Positions 44,862-56,849 are shown, numbered from the stretch's first letter. The stretch is DNA of 64,000 nt from Oscheius tipulae (GCA_037178975.1 JASJZH010000005.1:4898001-4962000), one strand, 5' to 3'. Made by a program: numbers and translations. The notes: generated by a model not told the origin, from the letters alone.

Positions 44862-45996
44862 AGGATTTCCGAGCGTGATTAGCAACAGACAGTTCAATAT
44901 CTTCGTTGTTGATCTCTAGAAGAGGAATAAATCTTGTCTCCAACTCTTCTACAGAACGCACATGAACACAATAGAATCGGCCGCCGTCGTTGTCTGCTTC
45001 CATTGCGCCTGCGACTACAAACCTCCCGCCCGGAGCTTTGTAGAGATAAAAGTGAAGACGGCCAGGTACCCTATAGAGACGGTCTCGGAATTCGAAGTAG
45101 CGATAATTGAACTGTGCATCGTCGGTCAGCATATTGAGATGGTCGACTCCACGGTTCACTTTGATCTCGAGCTCCTGATCATGACCACGATTAGCGACGG
45201 CCTGAAGTTATTCATTTGCGTGTAAAGTATCAATGGCTCCCAATATCTCCATAGCTCTGCCTCTTTGGTTCCGTACTTACCTTCACAAACTTTTCCAAGT
45301 GAAGAAAGGTGAGTGGCTTGAAGCATTCACCAATAAGTTTTGAGCTCTTCCCAACTAAAGTATCACACATGATATCAATTTGTTCCACCGTATGCTCGTC
45401 ATCCATAAGAAATGTTATCGTTTCCTAAAGATTGGAATAGAAAAGGGAAAAGAAAAGAATGATTACCAGTCCAGGTCGAACATATGTGCAGGCATCAAAA
45501 TCGTGTGTCCAAAACTGACATCGTTTCGGCTTCAAATATTCGAAGACCTCAGTTATGGCTATACTGTGAAGTAGCGTTAGTTTGTCAACATAAATATTGG
45601 CCGTTTTGAAAGGTTGGAGCAATTTTAACAATTTGTTCTGGAAAAAGACATGAGAAGAAACACCGAGTTCAACCAACACTAGTGTAGTATCTGATCTCCA
45701 CATTGGACAGCTTGAAGTGGCGGTATGCGCTAATTTGACTAGGAGTAAGACTGCTCAGGTCCACGCACTTTTCTAGATTCTTGACGAAGGTGTGTCGCTT
45801 AATCTCAATCAGACTTTTAGCCCATTTGCAGGACCTAATGGATCTGACAAAGGCTTGAGTGTTCAGCTAAAAAGGAAAAGCTTTATGTGTGGAGATAATG
45901 GGAAAGAATGATAATTCAGTGGACTATACTCACCTTCTTGGCGATTTCCAAAGATATTGCGATAGGAAGGTCTTGTAGATGAATGACAGTGTCCAT
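44854..45996 (-). CDS. F-box protein of the nematode type
   Basis: Five exons (45934-45996, 45678-45866, 45467-45637, 45281-45424, 44854-45201), all phase 0, give 304 aa. The N-terminus IHLQDLPIAISLEIAKKLN, then RSCKWAKSLI, is a clear F-box. The rest (LLKLLQPFKTANIYVDKL, LHSIAITEVFEYLKPK, then RFIPLLEINNEDIELSV) resembles the FTH-type C-terminal domain of nematode F-box proteins, which is thought to bind targets for SCF ubiquitin ligases. That assignment is by pattern only. This is the intact member of a local family; decayed copies lie at 46.3 and 47.3 kb and a fragment at 7.6 kb. Its target is unknown. Confidence 0.75.
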
Positions 45997-46108
45997 TTTT
46001 GGAGCTTGATTAAGAAGAGTCGATGCTTCTCAATAAGACCACCGAGAAGATAAGAAAAGCAGAGTAGGCAATCAATAGGGAAAGCAAACAATAATGAGAA
46101 ATTGAATC

Positions 46109-46140
46109 GATTTCCAAAGATATTGCGATAGGAAGGCTCT
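46109..46140 (-). repeat. Duplicated piece of the F-box exon
   Basis: TTCCAAAGATATTGCGATAG recurs here and at about 45948-45967 in the first exon of the F-box gene. It is a short partial duplication left between the intact gene and the next copy. Confidence 0.6.
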
Positions 46141-46266
46141 GGGAAGATAACGTAATAATCCTTCGAGGCTTTGGAACCTAGCGTGTTCGAGCCTTGAACC
46201 ACAATAAGAAAATGTTTATTTGAAAACAGTTCAAGCAAGATCAACAACATCATGCAATAAGTCCTG

Positions 46267-46950
46267 TTATTCAATTTTGACCAACGGCATGAACTTGGTC
46301 TCGAAATCTTCTACAGAACGAATACTGAGGGATCCGTATATGCTGAAGTACTCTTCCTCAACAGCTCCGGCTGCTATAACTGATCCGTCCGGGGATGTGT
46401 AGACGTAAAAGTGAAAAAAATATCCATTTTCAAACAGTTGATAGCAAATTCCTGTTTTCAGTCCCCATTTTCGAATGAGTGAGTTCACAAAAATGCGATA
46501 TGTAGACCTGCTGGTCGTGGTCAGCAGTGAGATTAATATCCAGTCCATCTATGACTCTCTCATCTCCACATGGGAAACTCGAGTAACGTCCAGGGTTCGC
46601 TCGTCGACTTTTTCTCGTGAATAACACGCAAATATCTTTAATTGTTTCTTGCGAACGGAACGGTACATTAAAGTTGATTTCCTCCTGATTGCTCTCGTGA
46701 TAATACAATAATACCAGTACAGACAATAGAGAACTGATCCTACAGAGATCAACATGTTTAATTTGCTCGAATGAAACTCTTGGCTTGAAGTATTCGAAAA
46801 GTACGGGTATAGCGTGGTCTAGAACGTATCGATACAAAAACATTGCCATCTTTTTAGGCCGAGAGATAATTCGACGTGTCTGCAGCCTGGAAATGAAACT
46901 CGAAAGCGAGATGAACTGTCTATGCTTCTCAATAAGACTGTGTCCATTTT
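46267..46950 (-). pseudogene. Decayed F-box family copy
   Basis: Blocks matching the F-box gene are present in order: LFEYFKPRVSFEQIKHVDL, DERVIDGLDINLTADHDQQ, then in a different frame FENGYFFHFYVYTSPDGSV and SVEDFETKFMPLVKIE with stop. The change of frame near 46520 has no fitting intron phase that I could find. A start with an F-box is not evident; only a short MKMDTVLL stretch at about 46945 recalls MDTVIHL. Likely a pseudogene; a functional gene with a short intron here is possible. Confidence 0.5.
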
Positions 46951-47314
46951 CATGTTAGACTGGGTATTATGAAGGCCGAAGTATCGAATGATTAGTTCTT
47001 GGCTAGACGGAGGACCTTCTTAACTATCTATAGAGCAGAAGAGGCTTGAAGGTCCGGTGTCAGTAACCTACCGTATTCTTCTTGTCTATAATCATTCTTC
47101 GTGTGCGGAAGAAAGCCAAGAATGCCCGAAAAAGGTCACTAGGTAGACGGGTCATGTCCAATTTTCAGGATTTTGACCTGTCGAGGTAGATCAAGTTGAC
47201 AATAACCAACAACAACGGGAATACGGAGTGTCCTCAATCAAAACTTTTTCTAGCGATAATAAATGGGAAATCACCCTGATTGATTTCAAATGAAAGAAGT
47301 TATTGGGAAAGAGT

Positions 47315-48017
47315 TTATTGGAAACATTTCTGAGCAAGACTAACGATAGTTTGCAGGACATCTTCGTCATCAATTTTAAGCTGAGGAATGAAATTGAGCT
47401 TGACCTCTTGTGCAGAAGAGACACGTACTCAGTAGAATCTTCGAACGCTTTTTACTTGTGTTGCGTCTGCTACCACAATAGGGTCTCCGGAAGCCGTGTA
47501 GAGGTACAAGTGGAAGAGAACATGGCTCAACTTATGCGCCTCGATAGGGAAAGCAAACAATATTGAGTTTTTTTCCCTTTTCAAAGCGTTGGTACATGGA
47601 CTGAGTGTCATCGGTCTGCTTCCTGTAGGTCATTCCACGATTGACTCTGAGTTTCAACTGATGGTCAAGACCACGATGAGCGATGACCTGGAAACACTTT
47701 TCTCTATATCGCTGCTTATCTGTCCTCATGACTATTTCCACAAACTCAAAAGTTAGCTTAGCATAACATTCGGCAACCAGCTTCTCACTTTTTTGCCATG
47801 ATCGTCTCACATAGAACATTGATTGTTTCAAGCGTAGCATCCAGTGCTTTAGAGAAGCCACTTTAAAAATAAAAAAAATAACAAAATAAAAAGAGTTGGT
47901 CGTAACAACGTCCAGTTCGACTTTGCCTGTCCAAGAGAAATTGTAAAGCTCATAGCATGCTTGAAGGTGTATCTTTTCGACCATTTTTTTGGCGACCGAG
48001 ACTTCTTCTCCGTCCAA
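47315..48017 (-). pseudogene. Decayed F-box family copy
   Basis: Reads QVIAHRGLDHQLKLRVNRG (compare AVANRGHDQELEIKVNRG), TDDTQ, a frame change near 47567, then FHLYLYTASGDPIVVADATQ, a TGA (RFY-stop-VRV), and NFIPQLKIDDEDVLQTIV to the stop at 47317. One stop and one shift against the intact gene show decay. Upstream sequence is AT-rich and abuts the duplicated NCK exon. Confidence 0.55.
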
Positions 48018-48139
48018 TTCCTCCGTTTTTCCTACACTTATCGTATTTTCAGGTTCTTCAAGAGGGCAGCTCCAACAGCGGCGGAATCACAAACGAACCC
48101 TGGTATTTCGGTCCGATCAGTCGCGATGAGGCAGATCAA
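48012..48139 (+). pseudogene. Partial inverted copy of an NCK exon
   Basis: About 128 bp match the minus strand of 51121-51246, covering the end of an NCK intron (CCTACACTTATCGTATTTTC) and the first part of the SH2 exon ([23 protein letters not shown]). Differences are few. The inclusion of intron sequence shows that it was copied from DNA and is not a retrocopy. Confidence 0.8.
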
Positions 48140-48209
48140 GGGGACAATTGAAGTCACTTTATTACATGTTATAAAAAATTTGCTCTCTTACATGTAAATA
48201 AGAGTAGCT

Positions 48210-48934
48210 CTACTGACGGATTCCTCCCTCAAGAGGCTTCTGCTGTTCGGCGATGTGTTGGATTCCAGCTCCATAGACAGCGCCGCGACTCTGTCGAATT
48301 CCTTCTTCAAGGTGCTTGATTTCGGCAGAAGAATCACGCATGAGGTCCGCATGCCTAGCCTGTCTTCCAGTGTCCTCCAGATTCTGCTCTCTTTCAAGGT
48401 TCTTGTTCTCAGCTAGAGCTCCTCGACTCTGGCGAATTCCCCCCTCAACAGTATTGACTCCAGCATCCAAATGATGCATGTCATGGTGGTCGAAGTGGTG
48501 CATGTCGTGTCTCTTCTGACGGATGCCTTCTTCTAGAGTCTTGGTTCCAGCGTCAACGTGGTGCATGTCAGAGTGCCTAGTTTGACGACCAGAGCTTTCA
48601 GCAGTGTGACTGATGTGATGGAGATCCTCATTGGTCAGTTCACGGGTCTGGCGGGATGGGGCGAAGTTGGACTTGGCTTCCTGGAATCGTTTCTATCATT
48701 GTCACTCAATTAACTCACAAGAGGCAAGTGACGGTTGACGTCACGATTCTGGCGGATTCCTCCCTCCACAGTTTGGACTCCAGCTTCGAGATGATGGGAG
48801 TCACGCATCAGATCTGCATGTCTAGACTGTCTCACCACCTCATCGAGACTTGGACGGAATCCACCTTCGAGATTTCTGTTCTCGAAGGCCCACGAGGAGG
48901 CAAGTAGTGGAAGGATGAATAGTAGAGAACGCAT
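48210..48934 (-). CDS. Secreted repeat precursor, EGGIRQ/EEGIRQ units
   Basis: Two exons (48719-48934, 48210-48680), phase 0, 228 aa. The signal peptide MRSLLFILPLLASSWA is near identical in its start to that of the gene at 43142. Units include VEGGIRQNR, EEGIRQKR, VEGGIRQSRGA, EEGIRQSRGA and a terminal LEGGIRQ, with spacers RHADLMRDS (twice), RHSDMHHVDAG and HDMHHFDHHDMHH. The basic pairs are KR, NR and SR, so cleavage is less uniform than in the 43142 gene. It holds fewer His/Met blocks, and so may be the older form. A TATATAAG box lies 29 nt upstream (48963-48970). Function unknown. Confidence 0.7.
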
Positions 48935-48962
48935 TTTGTTTCCTGCTAATGATACCAATCCC

Positions 48963-48970
48963 CTTATATA
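48963..48970 (-). promoter_or_regulatory. TATA box
   Basis: TATATAAG on the minus strand, 29 nt upstream of the start codon at 48934, as in the related gene at 43795. Confidence 0.6.
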
Positions 48971-49866
48971 CGGTTTCTCTTTAGTTCATCAAAATAAGCA
49001 TGTTTGTGACCTTGTGAAGGCAGCCTGTATTTATGTTGTTTTGATACAGACGGTATATTTGGAAGTCACTTTTTGACTCGTTCTTCAAGATTAGGGGAAG
49101 GGGAGAAGGGGGAAAATCTTGGCTGTACTTGGTTTTGTTATTTCTGTAGCGATGTACAATAGAAAGAGTAGACTACGACATAGGTGGCATATTCGGTCAG
49201 AAAACTCGGTACCAGAACTGGCATATTATCTGTAAGCCGGTCTGTGAATGGCGGCATAACTACTATCTATGATTCCTAGAACTGTTCTCGCGAATGATCT
49301 TGATCTCCTGACAATGAGACCCATACTTTCCACTGCGCCATGCCTCTGCATCCTCTTTTTGAGCCTTCTCTTTTGAAGTGATTCTACTTCTCCAAGTCGA
49401 ACTTCATTGCTATTCATTTTCTGATCCTTCCAGTTCTCTCGTTTTCATTGCCACCGCCAAAGTACAGAAAGAGGGTTGTTTTCAAAAGACTACGCGCAGT
49501 GTGATTGATATCGTTTTCGTCCGTACTCTCTTACAGGTACTAAACGAGTTGAAAGTCCAATCATTCCTTCTAGCTGTCTACATCCTGTCGTTGACTCTCT
49601 TTCCTACACTCAAGAAAATGACCAAGCAGTTGTTCGCTACAGCCGTGTAGGTAAAGGTGAATGTCTGAAACCACTGATCGGTTGCCGCGAGGATGGAAAG
49701 GGGAAGACAACAACAACAATTCCAGCCCTTTGTTTTCTAAAAAAAAGCTTAGCACTTTCTTCAAACAAAGAATGGAACTGCCTCTAAACTCAATGAAACC
49801 TGACTTTTAGTGGAAAGTTTATGTACAGAACCGGCATCCAAGTGACAAAATATCTCGTTTTCTTCC
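48971..49866. other. Intergenic, no gene seen
   Basis: About 0.9 kb. Open frames at 49226-49417 and 49378-49650 have no support from splicing or similarity. Confidence 0.4.
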
Positions 49867-50506
49867 CTATCCTTTGGTACAAATGACAACAACGATGTCG
49901 GTCTTCTTGAAGACGTCCTCGATCATCGGAAAGACTTTTGCCCATTCCAACTTGTCCAGACCGCATCCGATTTTCGGCATCACAACGCCGCGAGTCTCTT
50001 CCTTCAACATCTGGAGACGCATGTCCTGATGCAAAGATTGTGAAGGTTAGTGACGATTCTAACCTCAAGACTCTGTCTCAACGAGTTGTAGGTCGGAAAG
50101 TTTTTCCAGAGCTTCTTGGTAATGAGGTAGTAGACTGGACGACCCTTCTTCAGCACACAGGCCGAGCCTGTCTTCTTACCTGGAAAACGTGTACCAATTC
50201 AAAGTGAGTCGCATTTTTTCGAGAAAGACCACAGTCAGAGACTACAAGGTCGGGCCAACTGCCATCAGTTTATCTCAAACAGCCTTATTAGCCGGTTATT
50301 TGCAGGAAAAAACAATTAGTAGTGAACGAACCTGCGGCGACCTGTCTTTTCAGATCAGCCACGCCACTGAACCTCTTTTTGAACTCGGTGGCAATGCCCT
50401 TGCCCATGGCGCAGTCCTCGCTGATGCAGTGAGCCAGCGCAAAATCTTTGTAGTCGGCCTCGTCAGCAATTTGGAACATATCTCCCGTTTTCTGTTCCAC
50501 CGGCAT
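49867..50506 (-). CDS. oard1: Macrodomain ADP-ribosyl hydrolase, OARD1/TARG1-like
   Basis: Three exons (50332-50506, 50064-50179, 49867-50025) give 149 aa (human OARD1 is 152). The macrodomain signature is clear: [24 protein letters not shown] and [13 protein letters not shown]. In the human enzyme Lys84 and Asp125 form the catalytic pair that removes ADP-ribose from glutamate and O-acetyl-ADP-ribose. The equivalents are K81 (YYLITKK) and D121 (GCGLD), both kept, and S29 in HCISED is kept too. The enzyme should act in nucleus and cytoplasm to reverse ADP-ribosylation. The protein is basic near its middle and has no targeting signal. Confidence 0.92.
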
Positions 50507-50789
50507 TTTTTTCTCGAAATTCCATCATGGAACAATAAGAGTGCTTCCAAGTCAGTAGCATGGGCCGTGCCCAAAAAAGCGTACACAGAGGAAGGCATAG
50601 AAGATTGTGAATCTTTATATGGAGGAGAGATGAAAGATGGCACGGCATTACAGTAAGTACAAAAAGAAGTGAGCAAGAAGATCGGACAAACGGGGGAGAC
50701 AAAAGATTCAGGAAATAAGTGAAATACCAATTATGGGAGTCATATTCTGGGGGCAAGAAACGTAGTATTTTCTCCTTGGAAAAAAAAGC

Positions 50790-53700
50790 TCATCGCCGCA
50801 AAGGCTTCGTCAAGAAGAGTTTTTCCGTGCCGGAACTAAAGATCGGATTCGTCGTGTAGTGCTTGATGAGGCTGTTCATGTCCGTGAAGCTGCGTGAGCC
50901 GATTCGTAGCTGTCCGTCCACTGTTTGTACCTAAATTTTGTTTATATATTATGTCATGTTTTGTGGGCGTGTCTTCAAGGAATCGAAGCAAAAACGGATA
51001 AAAAGACCTACCTTGAAGTGCTTGTTTCTCTCCACTCCGCGCATTGAAATGGACAAATCGCCAGGATTGCTTTCAGAGTCTCGGACGAGAAATTCCCCTT
51101 CCGTTCCTTTTTTTAAAAGTTGATCTGCCTCATCGCGACTGATCGGACCGAAATACCAGGGTTCGTTTGTGATTCCGCCGCTACTGGAACTGCCCTCTTG
51201 AAGAACCTGAAAATACGATAAGTGTAGGAAAAACAGGAATTGAACGGGGAAGGAGTCTTGGTCGCAAAAAAATTATAAGAAACACAGAAGACTAGTAATT
51301 TGGCATATATTCGTTGTCAAAACTTTCTGTACAAAGTGAAACTCCTACCTCAATATAATTTCTGGGAACAAGACCGCTGTTTCCCCTCGAATTTCTGGCC
51401 ATCCACCAATCGGGATCGTGGGCCGGATGCTCAATAATATCGAGACGTTCTCCTTTCGCAAACGACAGCTCCTCGGCTGTCGTCGCATCGAACGCGTACA
51501 TGGCTGCTACGACCTGAATTTACCACTTTTCGTGATAAAAAAGTAAAAATTACCTCCAATACAGGCCTGTTGGATGCGTTTAATGGCGATTGGACAGGGA
51601 CTGGAACCGGTGGATTGTAGGTTCCGTTGTTATTGCCCTTTGGCCGCTGGTTTTCGTGCGAAGAGGAGCCATTAGAGCTCGATTTGTCCGAAATCTATAC
51701 TTTTCTTTACAAATAAACAAGAAAAAAAAACGAACCTCTTCGACGTAGTTACTCGGGAACCAGCCGCTGGATCCGTTCGCTTCACCCTTCCACCAACCAT
51801 CACTGCTCTTGTCGACGACGGTAATTGTCTCGCCTTTCGTCAGTCGAAGCTCGTCCTCGAGCTGCGGATCATAGTTGAATTTGACCGTCGCGCGTGTCAT
51901 TCCGAGCTGAAGGAGTAAAAGTAGAGAAACAAAAGTCAATGGTTTCAGCAATTGATCTTATAGGGAAGTTCTTGGAGAATTTATCTTCCAGTTCAGGTGA
52001 TTCCGAAACAACGTTTATTCTTCTTATAGAGATCGAAACCCTTCAGCTAAACTGGCAACTATGAGAGTTTTCCTTTCTTTCAAGTACCTTGTTGCAACCT
52101 TTGAAAAAAAAAATCTATAGCCATTTTTATTTTCAGATCTTCTAGTTCTAAAAAATGATTCCAAAAATTATGAGATCCTGCACCAATTGGCTCAGAAAAA
52201 TCCGAAATATCCCATCAAGCTAACTGCAAATTTGTGTCTATGCGAAAACAGTAAAAAGAATTATAAAGACCTACCCGATTGATGATGGGAACGAACTGAT
52301 TACTAGGCGAAGAAACGTTGTTCTGCTGGGAGGAGAAGACGGGCCGATTGTCCGGAGCTTGCGAGAAGACGGCCGGGGCGTCGTCCTGAAAAGAACTTGT
52401 CTTTTGTGTTGCAAGGGCCGTATAATGGTCAAACACATGGGTAAAGAGAGAAGACTACACGGCAAAGACGATAAGCGAGGAGTGAGGAGATAAGAATTGA
52501 AATCATTTTTTAAGAAATCAACTACAACTACGTCATTCGAAGATGCGCCGCTGATTCATCACCGTGTGTGACAAAGATCTAAAGCCCGAAAGGCACTTTT
52601 TATTTGCTCAACTCACAGAAATAGGCCTAAAATCTTTGGTGGGAGAGTGTTTCAGCTGATTGCTGACCATCGATTGGAAAGCGCAGGCGTGATGAGTTGG
52701 TGGAAAGAGCGACTAGAAACCGGACACACGTGCCCCGGCAGCGCATAAACAAGAATTTGTTGCGTCTTTGCAGGCTGGCTCTGCAAACGAGGTTTTGCAT
52801 TTCTTATGTGGTTCTTGGGAAAGAAAGAGGGATTTTTAATTTGGGTTTTTATCCCCAACCATTTTAAAGGGACAAATTGGCAAAGTTATCAATCGTTTGT
52901 TGAAAAACTTGGCTCGTTTTAATTTAAGATCTGACAGAAGTTGTAACGAGCAACAGCTTTTATTCTTTAATAAGTTTAACATATAATTTTAGAGTGTTTG
53001 ACAGGAAAACAGACCCACTGGGAGGGAGAGTAATGGCTAGTCAACCTTGTTATTTGTACCAAAATACGCTTGTTCCTGGAATGAAGCTATCACGCTATGC
53101 TGTTAGTCAGCAACATCAAAAATCGTTTCAATCTTTTTTGAGGTTGTCCTCTTTTACCGCTAGAATGGTTTGTTTAAATATTTTTTTTTGATCACCGACT
53201 GCTTCAGGACAGTAGGGCATTTAAAAGAGGGAGACTAACTCGGACAACTACTACAAAAAATCTTAAGGGTATCTTTGAAAATCTAGTTTTTAGGACAAGA
53301 AACCCGATACTTCGTCGGATTAGCAGCAGAAAAAGGGCGGAGAGGTAGGAATTGCGCTAATTACATGTGCCCGGATCAATTTGGGAGCTCCTACGAAGTA
53401 AAAACAAGAGAAACTGAGAGAGATCCGGGAATCAAAGCCGACTGGAAAATGGTTGTGGGGGAGAGGCGACTGCAGCGAGCCGACAAGTGCGAGCGGGTCT
53501 TGTTTGCTCACCGGCCATAACCGACAGGAGGAAGAGTGCACAGAAATCACAAATTGGCAGTTTTCCCATTTAAAAAAAGCAAAAAAAAAAAGAACTAACC
53601 GGGGCAAAATCGTTGCTTCTGTTCCTTGAGGCCGGGGCGATGACATTTTTTATCGTTCCGGCAGCTCGACCTAGAAGTCCCTCTCGCTTGACGTAGTTCG

Positions 53701-54116
53701 ACGGCACGTAGCCCGTCTGGTTGAACTCGTTCCGTACCTAAACTTGGTTTTTGAGATGATAAAAAGCTCAGATCTGATCTTGGATCCTTGTGGTGTGAAA
53801 GAAAGAGTAAACAGGCTGGATCTGCTCTTATCAACTGGAGGAACCTTTTTCGAGCTCCGTCAAGGTAAACAAACCTTTTTCTAAAAGGGTTTCCAGGGAT
53901 CCATAGCTGTTTTCAAGCAGAAATGGATTTCTTTCCAGTTTTTTGTCAAAAATCATGACTCCTCTTAGTAATTCCATCAAAAATTGAATAAAGGCTCACC
54001 TTCCACCAGTTCCTCGAGTCATCTACCAGCAGAAGCCGTTCGCCCTTCTTCACCGTCAATTCCTGGTCCTCGTGGGCCTGATAGTCGTACTTGACGATGA
54101 CGAACTCTTCGGACAT
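50790..54116 (-). CDS. nck: NCK adapt-or (three SH3 domains and one SH2)
   Basis: Eight exons (54000-54116, 53600-53737, 52275-52385, 51736-51906, 51554-51694, 51349-51513, 51012-51206, 50790-50930) give 392 aa, all phase 0. SH3-1 is [20 protein letters not shown], then WWKV and [10 protein letters not shown]3-2 is [17 protein letters not shown] with [12 protein letters not shown]3-3 is [17 protein letters not shown] with [10 protein letters not shown]. The SH2 domain runs from [18 protein letters not shown], with the phosphotyrosine-binding Arg in FLVRDSES, to [11 protein letters not shown] links tyrosine-phosphorylated receptors to actin regulators such as N-WASP and PAK. All key residues are present. 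Part of the SH2 exon is copied at 48012. Confidence 0.95.
52386..53599. other. Large NCK intron
   Basis: 1.2 kb between the exons for the SH3-1 end and the linker. No nested gene found. Confidence 0.45.
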
Positions 54117-56849
54117 GCACGCAGCAGGGGCCTGAAAGATTGGAAATGAGGAAAATAACAGAGAAAAAGAGAGAGAGATATCAAATCCATTGTGCGTTTT
54201 TAGAACGAAACTCCTTTCGAGAAATTAGATCTTGTGAACTTTATCTGTTTGAAAACTATGTAGGTCAAACGACTATGCGTTGGAGGAGAAAATGAGCGAG
54301 AACTAGAGGGAAAGGAAACTGGTTCGGAAGCCATAAACTAGCGTGGAAATCGAAATTCGAGCGGATTAGAGTGTTCAAAAGACTGTCTTCCAATTTTAAC
54401 AAAAGAAAGAAGAAAGTAGCAGCTCCCGGTCAAAAAGTGCTGGTAAATGAAGAGTAAACATGTTGCGCTGTCCACGTTGCGAACAGATTTAGTCTCTCGT
54501 TCCTTCTACGGGTCATATAAGCCCGATCGATTGAGCGAGAGCCAATTTTGCGATTAATTAGGAGGGAAATCATGATTTTCGCCGCCGAGGAATGAGATTT
54601 TGAACTGGTGGAAGGGTAGAAAGGCCAACTAAAAGTTCAGTGAAAAAATCTCAACAACTTATGCATAAAGATAAAGAACCTGAATGAACCGGGCAAGAAA
54701 AGTTGCCAAACAACAGAAATAAAAACAGACCAGTTTTTACTTAACTAGAAAGGTGAAACGGAGACCTCTTTAGGCATATCAAAAAACGCCTAAACAGCTG
54801 CAATTTTTGAATTCTAACGCCCGGAAACACAAATGGACGCTCCCTTATATGAATGAGGTCGAGAGAGCGGAGTGGAGGTAAATCACAGCTAATACGGCAA
54901 CAAACGTCTCTCAGGAATGACCATTTTATGTATATTTTTTAAAATTTAACTAGAGGCGAGAAAAAAGCTGCCAATTGCGCCGAGGGGAGGGCTCATTGTC
55001 GTTCATACACATAACAGCTGTTCAAATATAGCAGCAGAGACCTCCTTCCCTAACCTCCTTGATCTGATAATTTCTCATTTTCGCGCTAAAATAAGGGCAG
55101 AAAAGGATGGAAAGGTAAAAAAAACGTGAATGAAGAGGACAAAAAGTTGGATATCGATCTGTCTCTCTTTCTCTCTGGTATGTAGTGGTCGTCGTCGGGT
55201 CGGGGGCGATGACCGCCAGACTCATTTGGACGGCAGCCAAGGCCGCTTTTACGTTTTTGCAACATTTTTTCGAAGGGATTCGGTCGGGGAATTCCCTCAA
55301 GACTTCCGTCTCGTTCAAAGGAAGGAGGGAAAGAGAGTTCATGGGATTAGAGATGCCATTGCCAGAGAACGGCCCCGCCAATAGAGGTTTGTGGCCATTG
55401 CGCACGCTGTTTCGAGTGTACTAGAGGGTGGAAAAAGAACTGAAATGGTGTGGGAATGGAAGCCGAGTTGGGAAACGTGCAAGCCATTTTTTGAAATCTT
55501 GGTAAAAGCTGTGGCTAAAAAGTTTTAAAGGTCTATGTAGTACTGTTTGAGTTGCCAAGAAGCCTTTCATTGGCTTAATATATCGAAAATCAACATAAAA
55601 TTCCCACCTGGAGCAGCCTGCTCGAAAAACTTGGTCGCCACAATGCTGGAATCTGTGCGGAAGTGAAATGATTCCGCAAAACAGCCCTCTGTGGCGACTA
55701 TCGTGCTTCTATTGTATTGGGTTGTTGGGGACAAACAGAAAAAGTGAATCGGAGAAGGGGTAGACCGGACATTTTCCGGGGGAGACCGACTGAAAAGAAT
55801 ATTTTAATCTGCTAGGAACCTAGAAGAAGTCAAACAAAAAGCGACTGAAAAGGACATTCGTATTAGACACGGGCCGGCAGACGGATGCCTACAAGTGCAC
55901 CAGACGGACATCATTGAGCCGAGACTTGCAAATGATGGCTCCCGGGGGCGAAATAACCGATTTGAAGAGGAGTGAACACCATTTTTCGTATCAGACACTC
56001 ATATACAGGCTCATAGTAGGGATATTCTGAGAAATGGACTTCAAACAACGTTCGAGAAGAACGAAAAAAAACGGAAGGGAACCAGCAGAAAAAGAAGCTG
56101 ATGAATAATTTCGAAAGATAAGGTTTCGCCCAATTTAGAAAGAGCGGCGGTTTCAAATCTTTCGTCATAAGCTTCTTTCCCCGGAATTTGTGGGAAAACA
56201 TAAAACCAGCCAAAAGTTAGGAGGACAACAGCATGAAGGCCAGCCGTTTTAGAAAAATTCGACGTAAATGACAAAGGTTGAAGAAAGTGTTTGACGTGAA
56301 TGTAGTATTTCTAGACACCCAGCTTGAAGTGTCTTTAGGATCTTGCGAAACGTGTTCCAATTCGAGAGATGGAATCAACATATAGCCGGATGGAACGAGA
56401 GAGAGAGGGTCATTTTAGGATGGCTCTCTTATCGGACTAGAGGGGAAGATCATTATCGGAGAAGCTATAAATTAGTGGACGGATCAGGGTCGTGGCAACA
56501 GATTGGTGACCTATGTAGAGGGAGAGAAAAATAAGGTACACAAAAACTATGTACACAGAAACTCAAATGAGGTACACAGAAACTCAAGAGGGACTGGAAC
56601 AGATCGTTTGAAAATAGACCTAACCTTTTGCAGGGACGATCGGTTGTCTTCATCAAACCGTGTCTAGGAGAAAGTTTCTGTATTTAGTTCTTGAATGAGT
56701 AGGTAACTGGAAACCAAAAAGGGTGAAACAGAAAGACGACCTTCTACCCTCGAACTTTGAAGAACTGCACTTTCACAGTAAAAGTTTTGTCAACGCTCAA
56801 CACTTTAAATTTCAACTTTTATTTTCATAATAAAGCAGTTGCTATCAGG
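54117..56849. other. Intergenic, no gene seen
   Basis: About 2.7 kb upstream of NCK. The frame at 55022-55405 (minus) contains LLPLNETEVLREFPDRIPSK and looks somewhat protein-like, but no joining exons were found. Confidence 0.4.

Noticed and set aside
55022-55405. 127-codon minus-strand frame with a protein-like stretch
   Set aside because: No joining exons or start context found; kept only as a note.
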